Source: Delphinus delphis (Eukaryota > Chordata > Mammalia > Artiodactyla > Delphinidae). Taken from it: 64,000 nt of DNA. Every line of letters begins with the position of its first letter. The first letter of the stretch is position 1. The stretch spans positions 55,335,600-55,399,599 of the forward strand of contig NC_082702.1 in NCBI RefSeq assembly GCF_949987515.2, written 5' to 3'. The notes beneath the pieces were generated by a model. It did not search any database. It was given only the letters and a program-made list of their open reading frames with translations, and was not told the origin of the DNA. This document shows, one piece after another, positions 1-9,990 of the stretch. The position numbers and the translations under genes were made by a program.

Positions 1-65
1 CCCAGGAAGTCAGTCGCTTTGTGCTCCGGGTCAAGGACCCACTTGGCCTCTCCCTGAGACCCCTC

Positions 66-205
66 GTTCTCAACCCTGGCTGCACATTGGAATTGCCTGA
101 GAGGCATTAAAAGAACAAGTCCCAATCTCCGGGCGTGGCCCAGCAGGACATCCACATCTTGAGAAGGTTCTGGGTGAGCCCCGTGTGTAGCCAGGCCCCA
201 GGGCC
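66..205. mobile_element. MER5-type hAT-Charlie MITE fragment
   Basis: The motif TTCTCAACCCTGGCTGCACA followed by a block of the type GGAATTGCCTGAGAGGCATT is typical of one end of MER5A elements. This is an old, diverged non-autonomous DNA transposon in a CRISPLD2 intron. Family assignment is by memory of the consensus. Confidence 0.6.
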
Positions 206-469
206 CCGCTCTGGGAACTTAACTGAAAAGATGGCTTTGCCCTTCTCGATGTCACCTCCACTTGAAGGAGAGAGTATTTGGCTTCATTTGCCACCAGGCT
301 CTTCCCAAACCCCCAGACAGACCTTGGGACCTGTCATCCTTGGCCTCTTAGATCCGTCGAGAGCTCTGGAAGCTGGGTGTCACTGGTCCCCTTGGAATCA
401 GCTCCTTGGTTCTTGTACTTGATCTGTTACGCTTTCTGTGGGTCACTTTAGAACTAGCTCGTTAAAACT

Positions 470-880
470 CAGCTTTTTGGAGGTGTAATTTACACACAAC
501 AGAATCCACCTGTTACAAGTATACAGTTCGATGTGGTTTGACATATGTACACCACCATCCCGGCAGAGAACATTTTCATCACCCCAGCGCACTCTCTTGC
601 TGTCCGCACCCCTCCCTCCAGCTCCCACCCACATCCCTGCCAACCACTGACCTCCTTTCTGTCCCTGTAATCGTGCCTTTTCTGGAATCTCATATACGTG
701 GAGCCGTCACAGCACGGAGCCTTGGGTATCTGCCTTCTTCCACTCTGCACGGTGCTTTGCGATTCATCCGTGTTGTGGAGGGAATCGGTGATTTGTTTTA
801 TCCTTTCATGTTGCCGAGTGGTGGGCGTTGCATTCTGTGGATGTACCGCAATGTGTTTGTCTAAGGAGTGGGTTTCACAT
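470..880 (-). mobile_element. Old L1 (L1M-type) 3' fragment
   Basis: The stretch resembles the 3' end of old mammalian L1 elements read on the minus strand. It has a GAGGTGTAATTTACACACAA-like block, a GACATATGTACACCACCATC block and a late TTCCACTCTGCACGGTGCTT region. It is heavily diverged and carries no usable reading frame. It lies in the CRISPLD2 intron upstream of the first visible exon. Confidence 0.65.
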
Positions 881-1799
881 GCATCTGCCCAAACCTTAAT
901 TGGCTGAGTTTTGGGAGGATGTTGCATCAGAACAAAAGAAGGGGTGTCTCCAAAGTACCCGTTAGATCCTGTCAGAAGCTGGGTCATGTAGCTCTGAGAT
1001 TCCACAAGCTGTGCGGCATGGCCAAAACAAACACAAAACAAAAATCTAACAGGTGGAGAACCCCGAGGTGTGAGCAGGGAAGAGCCCCGGGAGGGGGCCA
1101 GTGAGGGGACCAGATGGGGTTCCTGAATCCTCCCCTTTGCTACTCACAAGCCAGAGGGCTTCCAGATGCCGTTTTGGTTCCTTGGTCCCTGGGCTCCAGC
1201 GCATGGTGCACCTGTTCCGGATAAAGACAAAAGACCTTTGTTTAAGTAAAGCTCATGTTCTTTCCTGGTGTGAGAGATTCCAGTTGGAGGCACTCTCCTC
1301 ATCCCCTATGGCAGGGATGTGCTGACTGACGCAGTGGTGAGCCAACCCTTCCTGCCCCGGGTTATCAGTGCCCCCTGCCTGGAATATTCTGTGACTCACG
1401 GAGGTGAAGGCCTCCACCCTTTCCTCCCCTACACATGGAAGTGGCGTTTCCAAAAATCTATTGATTGTAATCTCCATAATGTAGCCACAGTATGAACCAG
1501 CCAACATCCAAGAATGGGAGGCACAACCCCTTACAATCCCATACTCGCCTCTCTTAGATTTTTATTTCCTTTCACCTTTGCCGTTTGTACATGTCTTGTT
1601 GTATGGAGGTTTTTTCTCCCATAAAGATGTTCCATTTTATTAATAAGTGACTGGTCAGAAAAAGGAAACAGAAAGCATGCATTACTAAGGTACACTGAGT
1701 AAACCAGCAACTTTAATCAACTGATCAATCAGCAAATGAGACAAAAACCTTTCATTCCTTTCATTTTAGTTACAGCTTTTAAAAATTTTATTTATTTAT
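881..1799. other. Intronic DNA, nothing recognised
   Basis: This is CRISPLD2 intron sequence. I see no exon-like splice pairing, no clear repeat family and no conserved reading frame. It turns AT-rich from about 1560. Confidence 0.5.
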
Positions 1800-2043
1800 T
1801 AAAAAAAATTTTATTGGAGTATAGTTGATTTACAGTGTTGTGTTAGTTTCAGGTGTACAGCTAAGTGAATCAGTTATACATACATCTATCTCCACTCTTT
1901 TTTAGATTCTATTCCATCTAGGCCATCACAGAGTATTGAGTAGAGTTCCCTGTGCTATACAGTAGATCCTTATTAGTTATCTATTTTATATATAGCAGTG
2001 TATATATGTCAATCCCAGTCTCCCAATTTATGCCTCCCCATAC
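1800..2043 (-). mobile_element. L1 3'-end fragment (cetartiodactyl type)
   Basis: It contains the characteristic GAGTATAGTTGATTTACAGT block, then CAGTGAATCAGTTATACATA-like sequence, CCCTGTGCTATACAGTAGAT and CAATCCCAGTCTCCCAATTT. Related copies at 2875, 27230 and 46039 share this order; the 46039 copy has L1 ORF2 sequence on the minus strand, which sets the orientation. It is 5'-truncated. Confidence 0.8.
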
Positions 2044-2263
2044 GGGGTTTTAAAATTCTATACGCACTTTTAAGGAAGAATATCTTTATCACTGCTAGGG
2101 TAGGAGAGGCATATCTTTTTCTTAAAGAGTAAACCATGTGGTAGTTGCCTTTCACCCAAGTGCTTAAATCTTGATGTTCAAATAAAGAGGGCCAGCTGCT
2201 TTTCTCAAGAAATTTTGTTTTCTGCTGATTCTAACCATCACCTAAATGCTGCTTGTTTTCCAG

Positions 2264-2339
2264 AGTACATTGTCCGGCGCACTGCAAAGATGAGCCATCC
2301 TACTGGGCTCCCGTGCTTGGAACCAACATCTATGCAGAC
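2264..2339 (+). CDS. CRISPLD2: CRISPLD2, third-from-last coding exon (start of second LCCL domain)
   Basis: The exon lies between a TTGTTTTCCAG acceptor (AG at 2262-2263) and a GTGAGT donor at 2340. The first base completes a codon begun upstream (phase 2). The next 25 codons read [20 protein letters not shown] then NIYAD and end in phase 0. This matches the start of the second LCCL domain of CRISPLD2, a secreted CAP-superfamily glycoprotein that binds lipopolysaccharide and acts in lung and craniofacial development. The CPxxC and WAPV-GTNIYAD motifs are diagnostic of LCCL domains. CRISPLD1 is the only close alternative; the C-terminus encoded by the last exon favours CRISPLD2. The CAP domain and first LCCL domain lie upstream of the window. 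Confidence 0.93.
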
Positions 2340-2874
2340 GTGAGTATTTTGGCCTTTTCAACTGCCACCCCACAGAAACCACATTCCAAGGTCTGGACAC
2401 CAGAAACTTGAGATCCCATTCCTGTGCCTCTAGCTAATTTTAGATCACTCATTTTTGCTACCATTGCCCTAGCTTCTCCATTTACAGAAATATTTGAACT
2501 TCCACCAATGTGTGCTCATGAATACGGACACAGGTGTACCTCCTCTTACACAGAGGGCTTCAGAGTTTGGTGAACTGAATTCTGCTTCTCTACTGACGTG
2601 CTTTTTTCATATGAAGGCTCCCATGCATCACACACTTCATTCCCCCAGATATCTAATCACCCTTCTGGCTCTCCTGCTGCATTTATAAGCTGTTCATCCA
2701 CTGTACTCACTGCATTTCTTTGTGGCTGTGTACACACGGAGCTAAAAGCACATGGAAGAAAATACAAGCTACCTCCAATTTACTACTTGTTAATAACCAC
2801 TCTTATTATATTGGAGTCTGTTCTTCCATTTTTCCCTCCTAACTGTAGCAAGGAAGCTTTAGCCTGATTTTTCT

Positions 2875-3081
2875 TTTCCTTTTTTAAAAATTTTATTGAA
2901 GTATAGTTGATTTACAGTGTTATGTGAATTTCTCCCGTATAGCAGAGTGGCTCAGTTACGCATATATAGTTTCCTATTCTTTTCCATTATGGTTTCCCAC
3001 AGGATATTGAATATAGTTCCCTGTGCTACACCGTGGGACCTGGTTGTCGATCCGTCCCATATATAATAATTTAGTTTGCCT
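2875..3081 (-). mobile_element. 5'-truncated L1 insertion with target-site duplication
   Basis: The TTTATTGAAGTATAGTTGAT start and the CCCTGTGCTACACCGTGGGA segment identify the same L1 3' end as at 27230 and 46039. Flanking GCCTGATTTTTCT (about 2862-2874) and GGCTGATTTTTCT (3083-3095) form a 13-bp duplication with one mismatch. That marks a genuine target-primed insertion in the intron. Confidence 0.75.
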
Positions 3082-3095
3082 AGGCTGATTTTTCT

Positions 3096-3984
3096 GAAGT
3101 GAGGCCTTCAAAAAGTAGTCTGCTCCCTCCGGTGGTCCAGGCTTTAGGGACATGGTGATCCAGAAGATGTGACTGTGGTCACAGTTCTGCCCAACAGACT
3201 ATTTGATCTTCTTGCCAAGTTGTTTATCTCTCCGTAGAATGAGCCAGAGCTGGGATTTTCTAGTCCAGGAAATCTTCTAGGTTTAAAAGTCCATGATGAG
3301 ATCAGCATCGCTCATCCCCAGCTGACATTTTTACTCAGCCTTCATTTTTACCGTTCTCCCTCACCCACGACCATCCCCTTCGCCCCCATCTGCCTTCATT
3401 TATGCTGGAGTCCTGTAAATGGGAGGTCATTGAGTTCTGCCAAGTCAAAGCAACCTTCGTGGCTACCTGCCCCCCACCCCCATCTTTTTTTCTTTCCCGA
3501 TTAAATGAGTCTTTTTTTTCTCCTTGAAAGCTGCTAATTCAAAATTGAGTTCTAAAAGTTTAATGAAGGAGTAAAATAATGTATATCCATTGTTATAGTA
3601 AATGTTTGAACCCAAATCTGCTACTGAAAGACAGCGTCTTCGATTTTCAAGTGCTTGAAGTGTAAAGGGATGAGCAAAACGATCCCAGCCAAATACAAAG
3701 GAACACATAGATAAAGCAGGAGCGGCGACATTGCCGTCGGAGGAGGTGGAACTGAAAGGGAAGCATAACTGAATGGGACAAGACAGTTCGTTATGCAGTG
3801 GCACGAAAGATACAATTCATGAAGATATGAAAATCAAATCTGTATGCTCCAAACAGTGCAGCAGCTAAACGTATAAAGAAAAAAAGAAGAAAAAGAAAAA
3901 ATATTTAGAAATACAAGAACTTGATGAAAATTTAGTAATATTACAAGGCTACTTTTTACTGTATTTTAGGCTCTTAAAAAACAC
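3096..3984. other. Intronic DNA, nothing recognised
   Basis: CRISPLD2 intron sequence with an A-rich patch at about 3874-3905. There is no exon, gene or clear repeat family that I can support. Confidence 0.45.
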
Positions 3985-4130
3985 CATCTCTAGGTATTGT
4001 TATCCCCATCTTACAGACAAGGAAAGTGAGGCTCAGAATAACCTGCCCCAAATCACACAGCTAGTACATGGCAAAGGCGAGATGCAAATGAGGGTGTATC
4101 TTGCCTTAGGGTCTGTTCTTTCCCTACCCT
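3985..4130 (-). mobile_element. MIR SINE fragment
   Basis: The antisense MIR core is visible: TTATCCCCATCTTACAGACA, then GAAAGTGAGGCTCAGA and AATCACACAGCTAGTA. It is an ancient element without target duplications. Confidence 0.8.
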
Positions 4131-4187
4131 GTTCTGCCTTGTTTGAACGCACCCACACTCACAAATGCACAGGTGTGAACAGGCCTG

Positions 4188-4229
4188 TTGGTGAAATCCT
4201 GTATACAGTTGGTGAAATCCTGTATACAG
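4188..4229. repeat. Perfect 21-bp tandem duplication (two copies)
   Basis: The unit at 4188-4208 is repeated exactly at 4209-4229. It begins TTGGTGAAATCC and ends TATACAG. Perfect identity suggests a recent slippage event inside the intron. Confidence 0.9.
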
Positions 4230-4805
4230 TCTCTTCTTCACTAGGGTTTTGAGCTTTTGGAAGCGCTGTGCTCATGACAGGGCTTGGCACCCAATAATTG
4301 TTCTATTCATGTTTGTTGAAACAATAAATCAGCAAAAATACTCCAGTAGTCAGTGCTTAAACAGCTCTTCCGAGAATAAAAGAAGGAAGCAAGAAAGGGA
4401 GAAAGAGAAAGCTATCTCCATATCAGAGGTTCTTTTCTGGCCTTGGTTTCTAGGTCACTCTGTATTCTGGGAAATGATGATGCCTTTTGGAAAATGTCTG
4501 TTGCGCGGAGAGATTTATTTTGGGAGCGTTGTCTCCAGACCTTCGAAGGGCCTAACAGTGCCTGCAGTTCCTGCCTGCTCCCCCGGACTGCATTGGCTGG
4601 CAGAGCCCGTGCTTTGTGGTGAGCTGCAGGCGGGAGAAGCAGCAGGGTATAGCCTACGAATGAAGTCTGGGTCGGAAGATGCAGACTGAAACCCCAGCTG
4701 TGCCATTCACCAGTCGTGGGGTGGTGGACAAGCCTTCTTCCCTGCTCTGAACCTGAGTTTTCTTATCTGTCCTATCTCCCTCGGTGGCTGGATAAATTCT
4801 CACAC

Positions 4806-4980
4806 TCGTGCATACATCAGAATCCCCCAGAGGACTGTTCAAACGGTTCCGGGTCCCACCCCACGTGTTTCCGACTCACGGGGTCTGAGGTAGAGCCGGA
4901 GAACCTGCATTTCCAACGAGTTCCAGGTGACACGGATGTTGCTGGTCTGGGACTACACGTTGAGGACCACTGGGTTAGAG
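4806..4980. mobile_element. MER5-type hAT MITE
   Basis: Blocks CATCAGAATCCCCCAGAGGA, GAGAACCTGCATTTCCAACG and the end GTTGAGGACCACTGGGT match the order in MER5A elements. It is diverged and has no coding capacity. Confidence 0.7.
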
Positions 4981-5039
4981 AGGACAGTCCCTTGAGAATT
5001 TTCGATAACGGTGGTGGTGAGAGTGATGATTATGCTGAT

Positions 5040-5395
5040 ATTTGTCTTATTAACGAACATCTATCGAGCACTTACTGTGTGCAAGCCTGCATTTAGCCCT
5101 TGGTCTTACTTAATCGTCTCGATAGGCCCTCTTAGTTTCTTAGTGACCCCTGTGGAGCAGAAATGTGGCTTGCTGGTCTGGGTAGCAGTCGCAGCTCTGC
5201 TGTTTGCTAGCGCAGTGATTGGGGCAAGTCATTTAACCCCTGTTAAGAGGGAATAATGATAATAATAATAATAATAATAATAAATACCTACCTCGCAGGT
5301 TATTGGGAGATTACCATATCAATCATGTGAAACACCTAGAACTGGGCCCACCCTGGTAAATGCTCAAAAGGGTTACCAATATGATCCTCACTTTA
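5040..5395. mobile_element. MIR fragments with an internal AAT microsatellite
   Basis: At 5050-5095 there is an antisense MIR or L2 block (ATCGAGCACTTACTGTGTGC). From about 5170 a sense MIR follows: GCAAGTCATTTAACCCCTGT, then an AAT run, then ATACCTACCTCGCAGGTTAT. The AAT array (5253-5283) appears to have expanded from the GATAATAATAGTACCTACC segment of MIR itself. Confidence 0.65.
5253..5283. repeat. (AAT)n microsatellite
   Basis: About ten copies of AAT inside a MIR element. It is pure and therefore likely to vary in length between individuals. Confidence 0.9.
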
Positions 5396-5396
5396 T

Positions 5397-5660
5397 TAAT
5401 TAATTAATTTTATTTTTGGCTGCGTTGGGTCTTCGTTGCTGCACGCGGGCTTTTTCTCTGGTTGTGGCGAGCGGGGGCTACTCTTCGTTGTGGTGCGCGG
5501 GCTTCTCACTGCCGTGGCTTCCCTTATGGCGGAGCACGGGCTCTAGGCGCGCGGGCTTAGTTGCTCCGCGGCATGTGGGATCTTCCCGGACCAGGGCTCG
5601 AACCCATGTCCCCTGCACTGGCAGGCGGATTCTTAACCACTGCGCCACCAGGGAAGCCCC
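5397..5660 (-). mobile_element. CHR-type tRNA-derived SINE with 15-bp target duplication
   Basis: Read on the minus strand it starts GGGGCTTCCCTGGTGGCGCA and has an AATCCGCCTGCCAGTGCAGG block and the B-box-like GGGTTCGAGCCCTGGTCCGG. This is the tRNA-derived head of the CHR SINE family of cetaceans. TGATCCTCACTTTAT occurs at both 5382-5396 and 5661-5675 as an exact duplication. The tail is TTAATTAATTAATTTTA-like, on the low-coordinate side. Confidence 0.9.
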
Positions 5661-5675
5661 TGATCCTCACTTTAT

Positions 5676-5775
5676 ACTAAGAAAATAGAGGCTCCGGGGG
5701 TTAAAATAGGTCATCCAAGACCACACAGCCAACAAGTGGTGGGGACAGTGTTGCTGAGACCAGATCTTCGTTGAT
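5676..5775 (-). mobile_element. MIR SINE fragment
   Basis: AAAATAGAGGCTCC, AAGACCACACAGCCAACAAG and the flanks of the SINE at 5397 show that the SINE landed at the edge of an antisense MIR. Confidence 0.65.
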
Positions 5776-5776
5776 A

Positions 5777-6970
5777 GTGGTTGTTAATAAATATTCAGAT
5801 ATCGGTGTTGCCTTGGGTCCTGAGGAGAGAAAGCAGATAACTTGTACCTCTGGGGAAGAAGCAGGGAGAGGAGAGGGGTGGGAAGAGGTAGGGGGCAAGG
5901 GGAGGAAAGGGTTTGTCCAGCATCAGCGGTGGAAGACGCGTGCAGTGATCGCTGGGCCCGTGCAGGAAGGATCAGGCTGTGCGTGTGTGGTTTCCATTCC
6001 CACGGCTGGATGTTATCGTGGGAAACTTCTGTGCCTCTGGTGCCCAGAAATCCTCCGGGGACGGGGCAAAGGACTGTCACAGAGGCCGCAACACCAAAGC
6101 GCCCACCTCCTGGCAGCTACCATCAGAGGATGTGCCTCCCCAGGCAGGCCCTGGGGCTGGTAACTCAGAGGGTGAGCAACACTGAGGGAGACAGAAAAAA
6201 ATCCCAGCTCTGCCTGCCGGTGAGAAGCCCCACCCACGCTCGCTTCCACAGCTCAGCCCCGCTCGCAGCGAACTTCGAAGGATTCTACAGTGATCATTTC
6301 ATTTCCAAGGTCTCCCTGCCTCTCTTTTAGATGGCAGCAGATCTATTGCTTCCTAATCTTCTGGGGGCATACACCCTTCTGAGAACTGAAAAGCTGTGGA
6401 TCCTTCCTCCAGGGGGATAAAAAGGCTTCCTTGTGCCGACGGGGTTGACCAACCATCCCAGTTTGCCTGAGATGCGGGGTTTCCTGGGCTCAGGGCTAAA
6501 ACCTCGAAAGTTCTTGCTGACCCTGTAGGTCCACAGTTGTGCCCGTAGCCGCAGGGCCGCACAGGCTGCCCCACCCCCACCCCAGAGCCCACTTCAGGCT
6601 GAGGAACCCTGCCCTCATCCATTTAATTTATTTACTGACGACAAGACATGTTTGTGCGGGGTTAGAAAAACTGGCCTTCAGTTACTCAAGTCGATTAGTG
6701 GTGGAAACCGAGAAATCCAGTTCTCCCGTCTTTAGCGTGAGGGTGCCTTTCAACTCTGAGCCTCTCCACCTTTTAACAGCAGTATTAACTTCCCAGGGAG
6801 CAGGCAGGGCGGGGCCTTCTGCCGTGAGCATTTTTTCTTTCTTCTGCAAAACCAGTAACTTGTCTGGAATGACCTGGATTTGGAAGGGACGTGGCAGGAG
6901 CTGACGGTCTGAAAGGCTGTTGGGTCTTTCTCATGCTGCTTCTCTCTGCCTCTGACCCTCCCACCTCCCT
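5777..6970. other. Intronic DNA, nothing recognised
   Basis: CRISPLD2 intron. Several overlapping frames exist (the longest about 160 codons), but none resembles a protein and none has splice or repeat support. I treat them as chance frames in GC-rich DNA. Confidence 0.45.
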
Positions 6971-7126
6971 CTTGTAAGGACCCCTGAGATTCCACTGGGC
7001 CCACCCGGGCAATCCAGGATCCTCTCCCATTGCATGTGAAGTCCTTGTGCCATGTCAGGTCACACATCCACAGGTTCCAGGGACGAGGATGGGCATTTGG
7101 GGGGCCCTTTATTCTGCCGACCATAG
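6971..7126 (-). mobile_element. MaLR-like LTR fragment
   Basis: GTAAGGACCCCTGAGATTCC, GGGCCCACCCGGGCAATCCA and the end GGGGCCCTTTATTCTGCCGA follow the reverse order of old MLT1-like LTRs of the ERVL-MaLR group. It is a short remnant with no viral coding sequence. Compare the fuller copy at 62403. Confidence 0.5.
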
Positions 7127-7194
7127 AAGCACAGACTTTGCCGTCCGCCAGACCTCATTTGGAATCACTCCCAAACCCTGAACTGTCTGCAGGG

Positions 7195-7330
7195 CGTTGG
7201 CAACGTCATCTAATCTCGCTGACCCTGTGCTTTCTGGCCTGTGAAGTGGGAATGACAGTAGTCACCCATGTCATTGGAAGATTAAATGAGATGACAAACA
7301 AAAGGCAGCCCAGGCTGGTATTTAGTAAGC
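7195..7330 (+). mobile_element. MIR SINE fragment
   Basis: TGGCCTGTGAAGTGGGAATG and GGAAGATTAAATGAGATGAC are the sense MIR core and its downstream part. Confidence 0.7.
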
Positions 7331-7399
7331 TCAGAGTCGGCGATAGCTCCACTTACCATGAAGGAGGCTGTTCACCCCACAGATGGATTAGCTCTGCTC

Positions 7400-7660
7400 A
7401 TGTCTGCAGCCCCGGCTGCACTTGACAATCACCCAGCAAGTGTTTAAAATACTCAGTCAAAAAATAATAATAAAAATAAAATAAAATAAAATACTCAGTC
7501 TCGGGCTTCACCCCAGAGCAAGTGAATCTGGGGGTGGGAGGGATGGGAAGGGCGGGGACTTGGGCATCGTCTTCACATAAAGATGCTGCAGGTGGCTCTG
7601 AGCTGCAGTGAGGGTGGGAGTCACTGCCAGGGCCAGTGTTAGCTTCCAGCACAGGCCAGG
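7400..7660. mobile_element. MER5-type MITE carrying a small A-rich insertion
   Basis: CGGCTGCACTTGACAATCAC and TCGGGCTTCACCCCAGAGCA are the two arms of a MER5-like element. They are interrupted by an A-rich insert at 7459-7486. The exact 14-bp flank TAAAATACTCAGTC is present at 7445-7458 and 7487-7500. Confidence 0.65.
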
Positions 7661-7699
7661 TGCAATGACCGCGGAAGAGGCAGGAGGGTGCTACCTACC

Positions 7700-7870
7700 T
7701 GGTTCTTAACCTTGAGTGTGTGTCAGGATCACCTGGCCCTCACCTGAGGCGGTTCTGAGTCAGTAGGTCAGGGGGAGGCCCAGGAGGCTGCATCTTTAGC
7801 GGGCACCAGCCAGCGCACCCCTGAATGAATTTCCCCAACTTTGGGAAATGTTGATTAGTTACTCTCAGAC
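7700..7870. mobile_element. MER5-type hAT MITE
   Basis: GGTTCTTAACCTTGAGTGTG, TCAGGATCACCTGGCCC and the GTAGGTCAGGGGGAGGCCCA block follow MER5A order. It is an old, non-coding element. Confidence 0.6.
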
Positions 7871-8049
7871 AGTCCAATCTGAGGGCCATTTTTCTATTGG
7901 ATAAGTTAAGCCCCTAATGAAAGTTTAACTTGACAATTTTGTTACCCAGGAATTAGATGATTTGATGACTTTAGAAAACAACACATCCTATCCTTGCTTG
8001 AAACCCAGTGGCTCATTTGGCACCTGGAATGAACCCAGACCCCACCCTG

Positions 8050-8530
8050 TGGCCCTCACAGACCCACGTGACTGGCCCCTTCTCACCTCTCCCCCTCTGC
8101 TGCCACATTCTGCTGGACTCACTGTATTCCAGCCACCCTGTCCCTCCTTCTGTACTTTGGACATGACAAGTTCATTCCCACCCCAGGGCCTTTGCACGAG
8201 CTGCTCCCTCTGCCTGGGACGCTCTGGCCAGAGATACTCCCATGGCTGTGGCTGGTTCCCGTGTTGTCACTCTGATCTGAGCTCAATTGTCACGTCAAGA
8301 GCAGTCTTCGCTTGTTAGCCGTTCTAAAAGAGCTCCCTCCACCAGTCATTTTATCTCGTGATCCGGTTTTGTTTTCTTCATAGCCTGAGTCCCTTGTTTG
8401 TCCGTCTCCCTTGACTCCATGAAGGCACAGTCTTTATTTTGTTCCCCGCTGAATCCTCCTATATCCAGTACAGTGCCCGGCACGTAGTAGGTGCTCAGAA
8501 AATATTTGTTGATAAAATGAACAAATGAAT
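8050..8530 (-). mobile_element. L2 LINE 3' fragment
   Basis: CAGGGCCTTTGCACGAGCTG, CATGAAGGCACAGTCTTTAT, GTAGTAGGTGCTCAGAAAAT and AAATGAACAAATGAATGAGT are the antisense 3' end of L2. It lies 200 bp upstream of the next CRISPLD2 exon. A similar copy is at 16330-16830. Confidence 0.75.
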
Positions 8531-8729
8531 GAGTGGACGGATGAGGCCAGGTCTCCCTGGAGAGACCACTGAGGAATTAAGGTAGCCATGGTTACTTCCT
8601 AGGCCGCGGTTACTTCCTAGGGGTTCCTTGGCCACCAGCCAGGAGGCCAAGTAACGGTTGACCCCAGCAGGGCTTCTTCACCCGAGCACCTGCCCTTGAC
8701 ACTGATCACAGCTCTTTCTGGGCTTTCAG

Positions 8730-8863
8730 ACTTCAAGCATCTGTAAGACCGCCGTGCACGCAGGAGTCATCAGAAACAAGAGTGGGGGTTACGTGGACGT
8801 GATGCCCGTGGATAAAAAGAAGATCTACGTGGGCTCTCTCAGGAACGGAGTTCAGTCTGAAAG
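8730..8863 (+). CDS. CRISPLD2: CRISPLD2, penultimate coding exon (second LCCL domain)
   Basis: The acceptor is GGGCTTTCAG (AG at 8728-8729), and the donor AG|GTAGGG is at 8864. The exon is 134 nt: 44 codons plus two bases, entering in phase 0 and leaving in phase 2. It reads [14 protein letters not shown] and then a segment with [18 protein letters not shown] and VQSE. The YxxTSSICxxAVHxGVI block is the central LCCL motif and the Cys is a conserved disulphide partner. RNKS forms a potential N-glycosylation sequon, at the position where the human protein, as I recall it, has NES. All splice phases agree with the flanking exons, so the exon looks functional. Confidence 0.95.
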
Positions 8864-9274
8864 GTAGGGCGGCTGCGTCCTCAGACCCTCGACACCCAAG
8901 GCCAGTGAGGGGCGTTGGAGGAGGGCCAAAGACAGTGCCCTTTAAAATATCAGAACGCCCAGGACAAGCCTGTCCTTCTCTTTTCTCTTCCTTTTTTTTT
9001 TTTTTTCACAATAAGAACTTTTCTCTGTGACCAGCACATGTTTTGTCGACAATTTAGAGGCGTCAGATAAGCCCAAAGGAAAACAAGCATCTGTTACCTC
9101 TCACCTGGGAGAGTTGCTGAGATTTTTGGTGCGTGTCCCAAAAAAGGGTCCTTTTTCTATATGTGTGTGTGCGTCCCCCTGCCCACGTCCCCAACAAAAC
9201 AGTGGGATCAAATTGTAGTCACACAGTGGTTATGTATAGCTGCATCAGAATGTAGTTGCATCTCGTTACATAAA

Positions 9275-9425
9275 TAAGAGCCGAGTCTGCAGTGCGGCAG
9301 ACCTAGGCCCTGCTTCTTACCAGCTTTGTGACCTTGAGCAGGGCGCCGGAGCCTCCGTTTCCTCGCCTGTGACATGGGTATAACCATAGTCTCCACTTTA
9401 GGGGGCTGTTGGGAGGCTTGGTGGA
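9275..9425 (+). mobile_element. MIR SINE fragment
   Basis: ACCAGCTTTGTGACCTTGAG, GCCTCCGTTTCCTCGCCTGT and GGGCTGTTGGGAGG follow the sense MIR consensus. Confidence 0.75.
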
Positions 9426-9441
9426 AATGTTGCCTAGCTCT

Positions 9442-9811
9442 GCTTTTTTTTTTTAATTAATTTATTTATTTATTTATTTATTTATTCATGGCTGCGTTGG
9501 GTGTTCGCTGCTGCACGGGCTTTCTCTAGTTGCGGTGAGCGAGGGTTACTCTTCCTTGCGGCGCACGGGCTTCTCACTGCGGTGGCTTCTCTTGTTGCGG
9601 AGCACGGGCTCTAGGCGCGCGGGCTTCAGTAGTTGTGGCACGCGGGCTCAGTAGTTGTGGCACGCGGGCTCTAGAGCGCAGGCTCATTAGTTGTGGCGCA
9701 CGGGCTTAGTTGCTCCGCGGCATGTGGGATCTTCCCGGACCAGGGCCCGAACCCGTGTCCCCTGCATCAGCAGGCGGATTCTTAACCACTGCACCACCAG
9801 GGAAGTAGCCC
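9442..9811 (-). mobile_element. Long CHR-type SINE (about 370 bp)
   Basis: The minus-strand head is CCCTGGTGGTGCAGTGGTTA and the tail is a TTTA-rich run at about 9447-9487. The body has the repeated CACAACTACTGAGCCCGCGT-type units that distinguish the long form. The flanking GCCTAGCTCT at 9432-9441 and 9812-9821 is an exact 10-bp duplication. Confidence 0.88.
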
Positions 9812-9828
9812 GCCTAGCTCTTCTTGCC

Positions 9829-9990
9829 AGGACACCAGTCACGTTGGATTGGGGCCCACGCTAATGACCGCATTTTAATTTAATCACCTCTTTGAAGTCC
9901 CTGTCTCCCAAGTACAGTCATATTCTGAGGGTACCGGAGACTAGGACTTCAACAGATAAACTTGGGGGCACGATTCAGCCCATAGCAGAG
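9829..9990 (-). mobile_element. MaLR-like (MLT1-type) LTR fragment
   Basis: GGACACCAGTCACGTTGGAT, GGGCCCACGCTAATGACC and ACTAGGACTTCAACAGATAA then CGATTCAGCCCATAGCAG are the reverse of an MLT1-like LTR 5' part. It is a remnant only, with no internal retroviral sequence. Confidence 0.6.

Larger units (their letters stand above)
2340..8729 (+). other. CRISPLD2: CRISPLD2 intron (6.4 kb, phase 0)
   Basis: The GTGAGT donor follows a GAC codon, and the acceptor TTTCAG precedes ACT at 8730. The intron is filled with old repeats (L1, MIR, MER5-type, MaLR-like, L2) and one SINE at 5397-5660. No internal exon is apparent. Confidence 0.9.

Noticed and set aside
5397..5660. tRNA-like A-box and B-box sequences in this and the other SINEs
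   Set aside because: They are the tRNA-derived heads of CHR SINEs, without a foldable intact tRNA. No true tRNA gene was seen.
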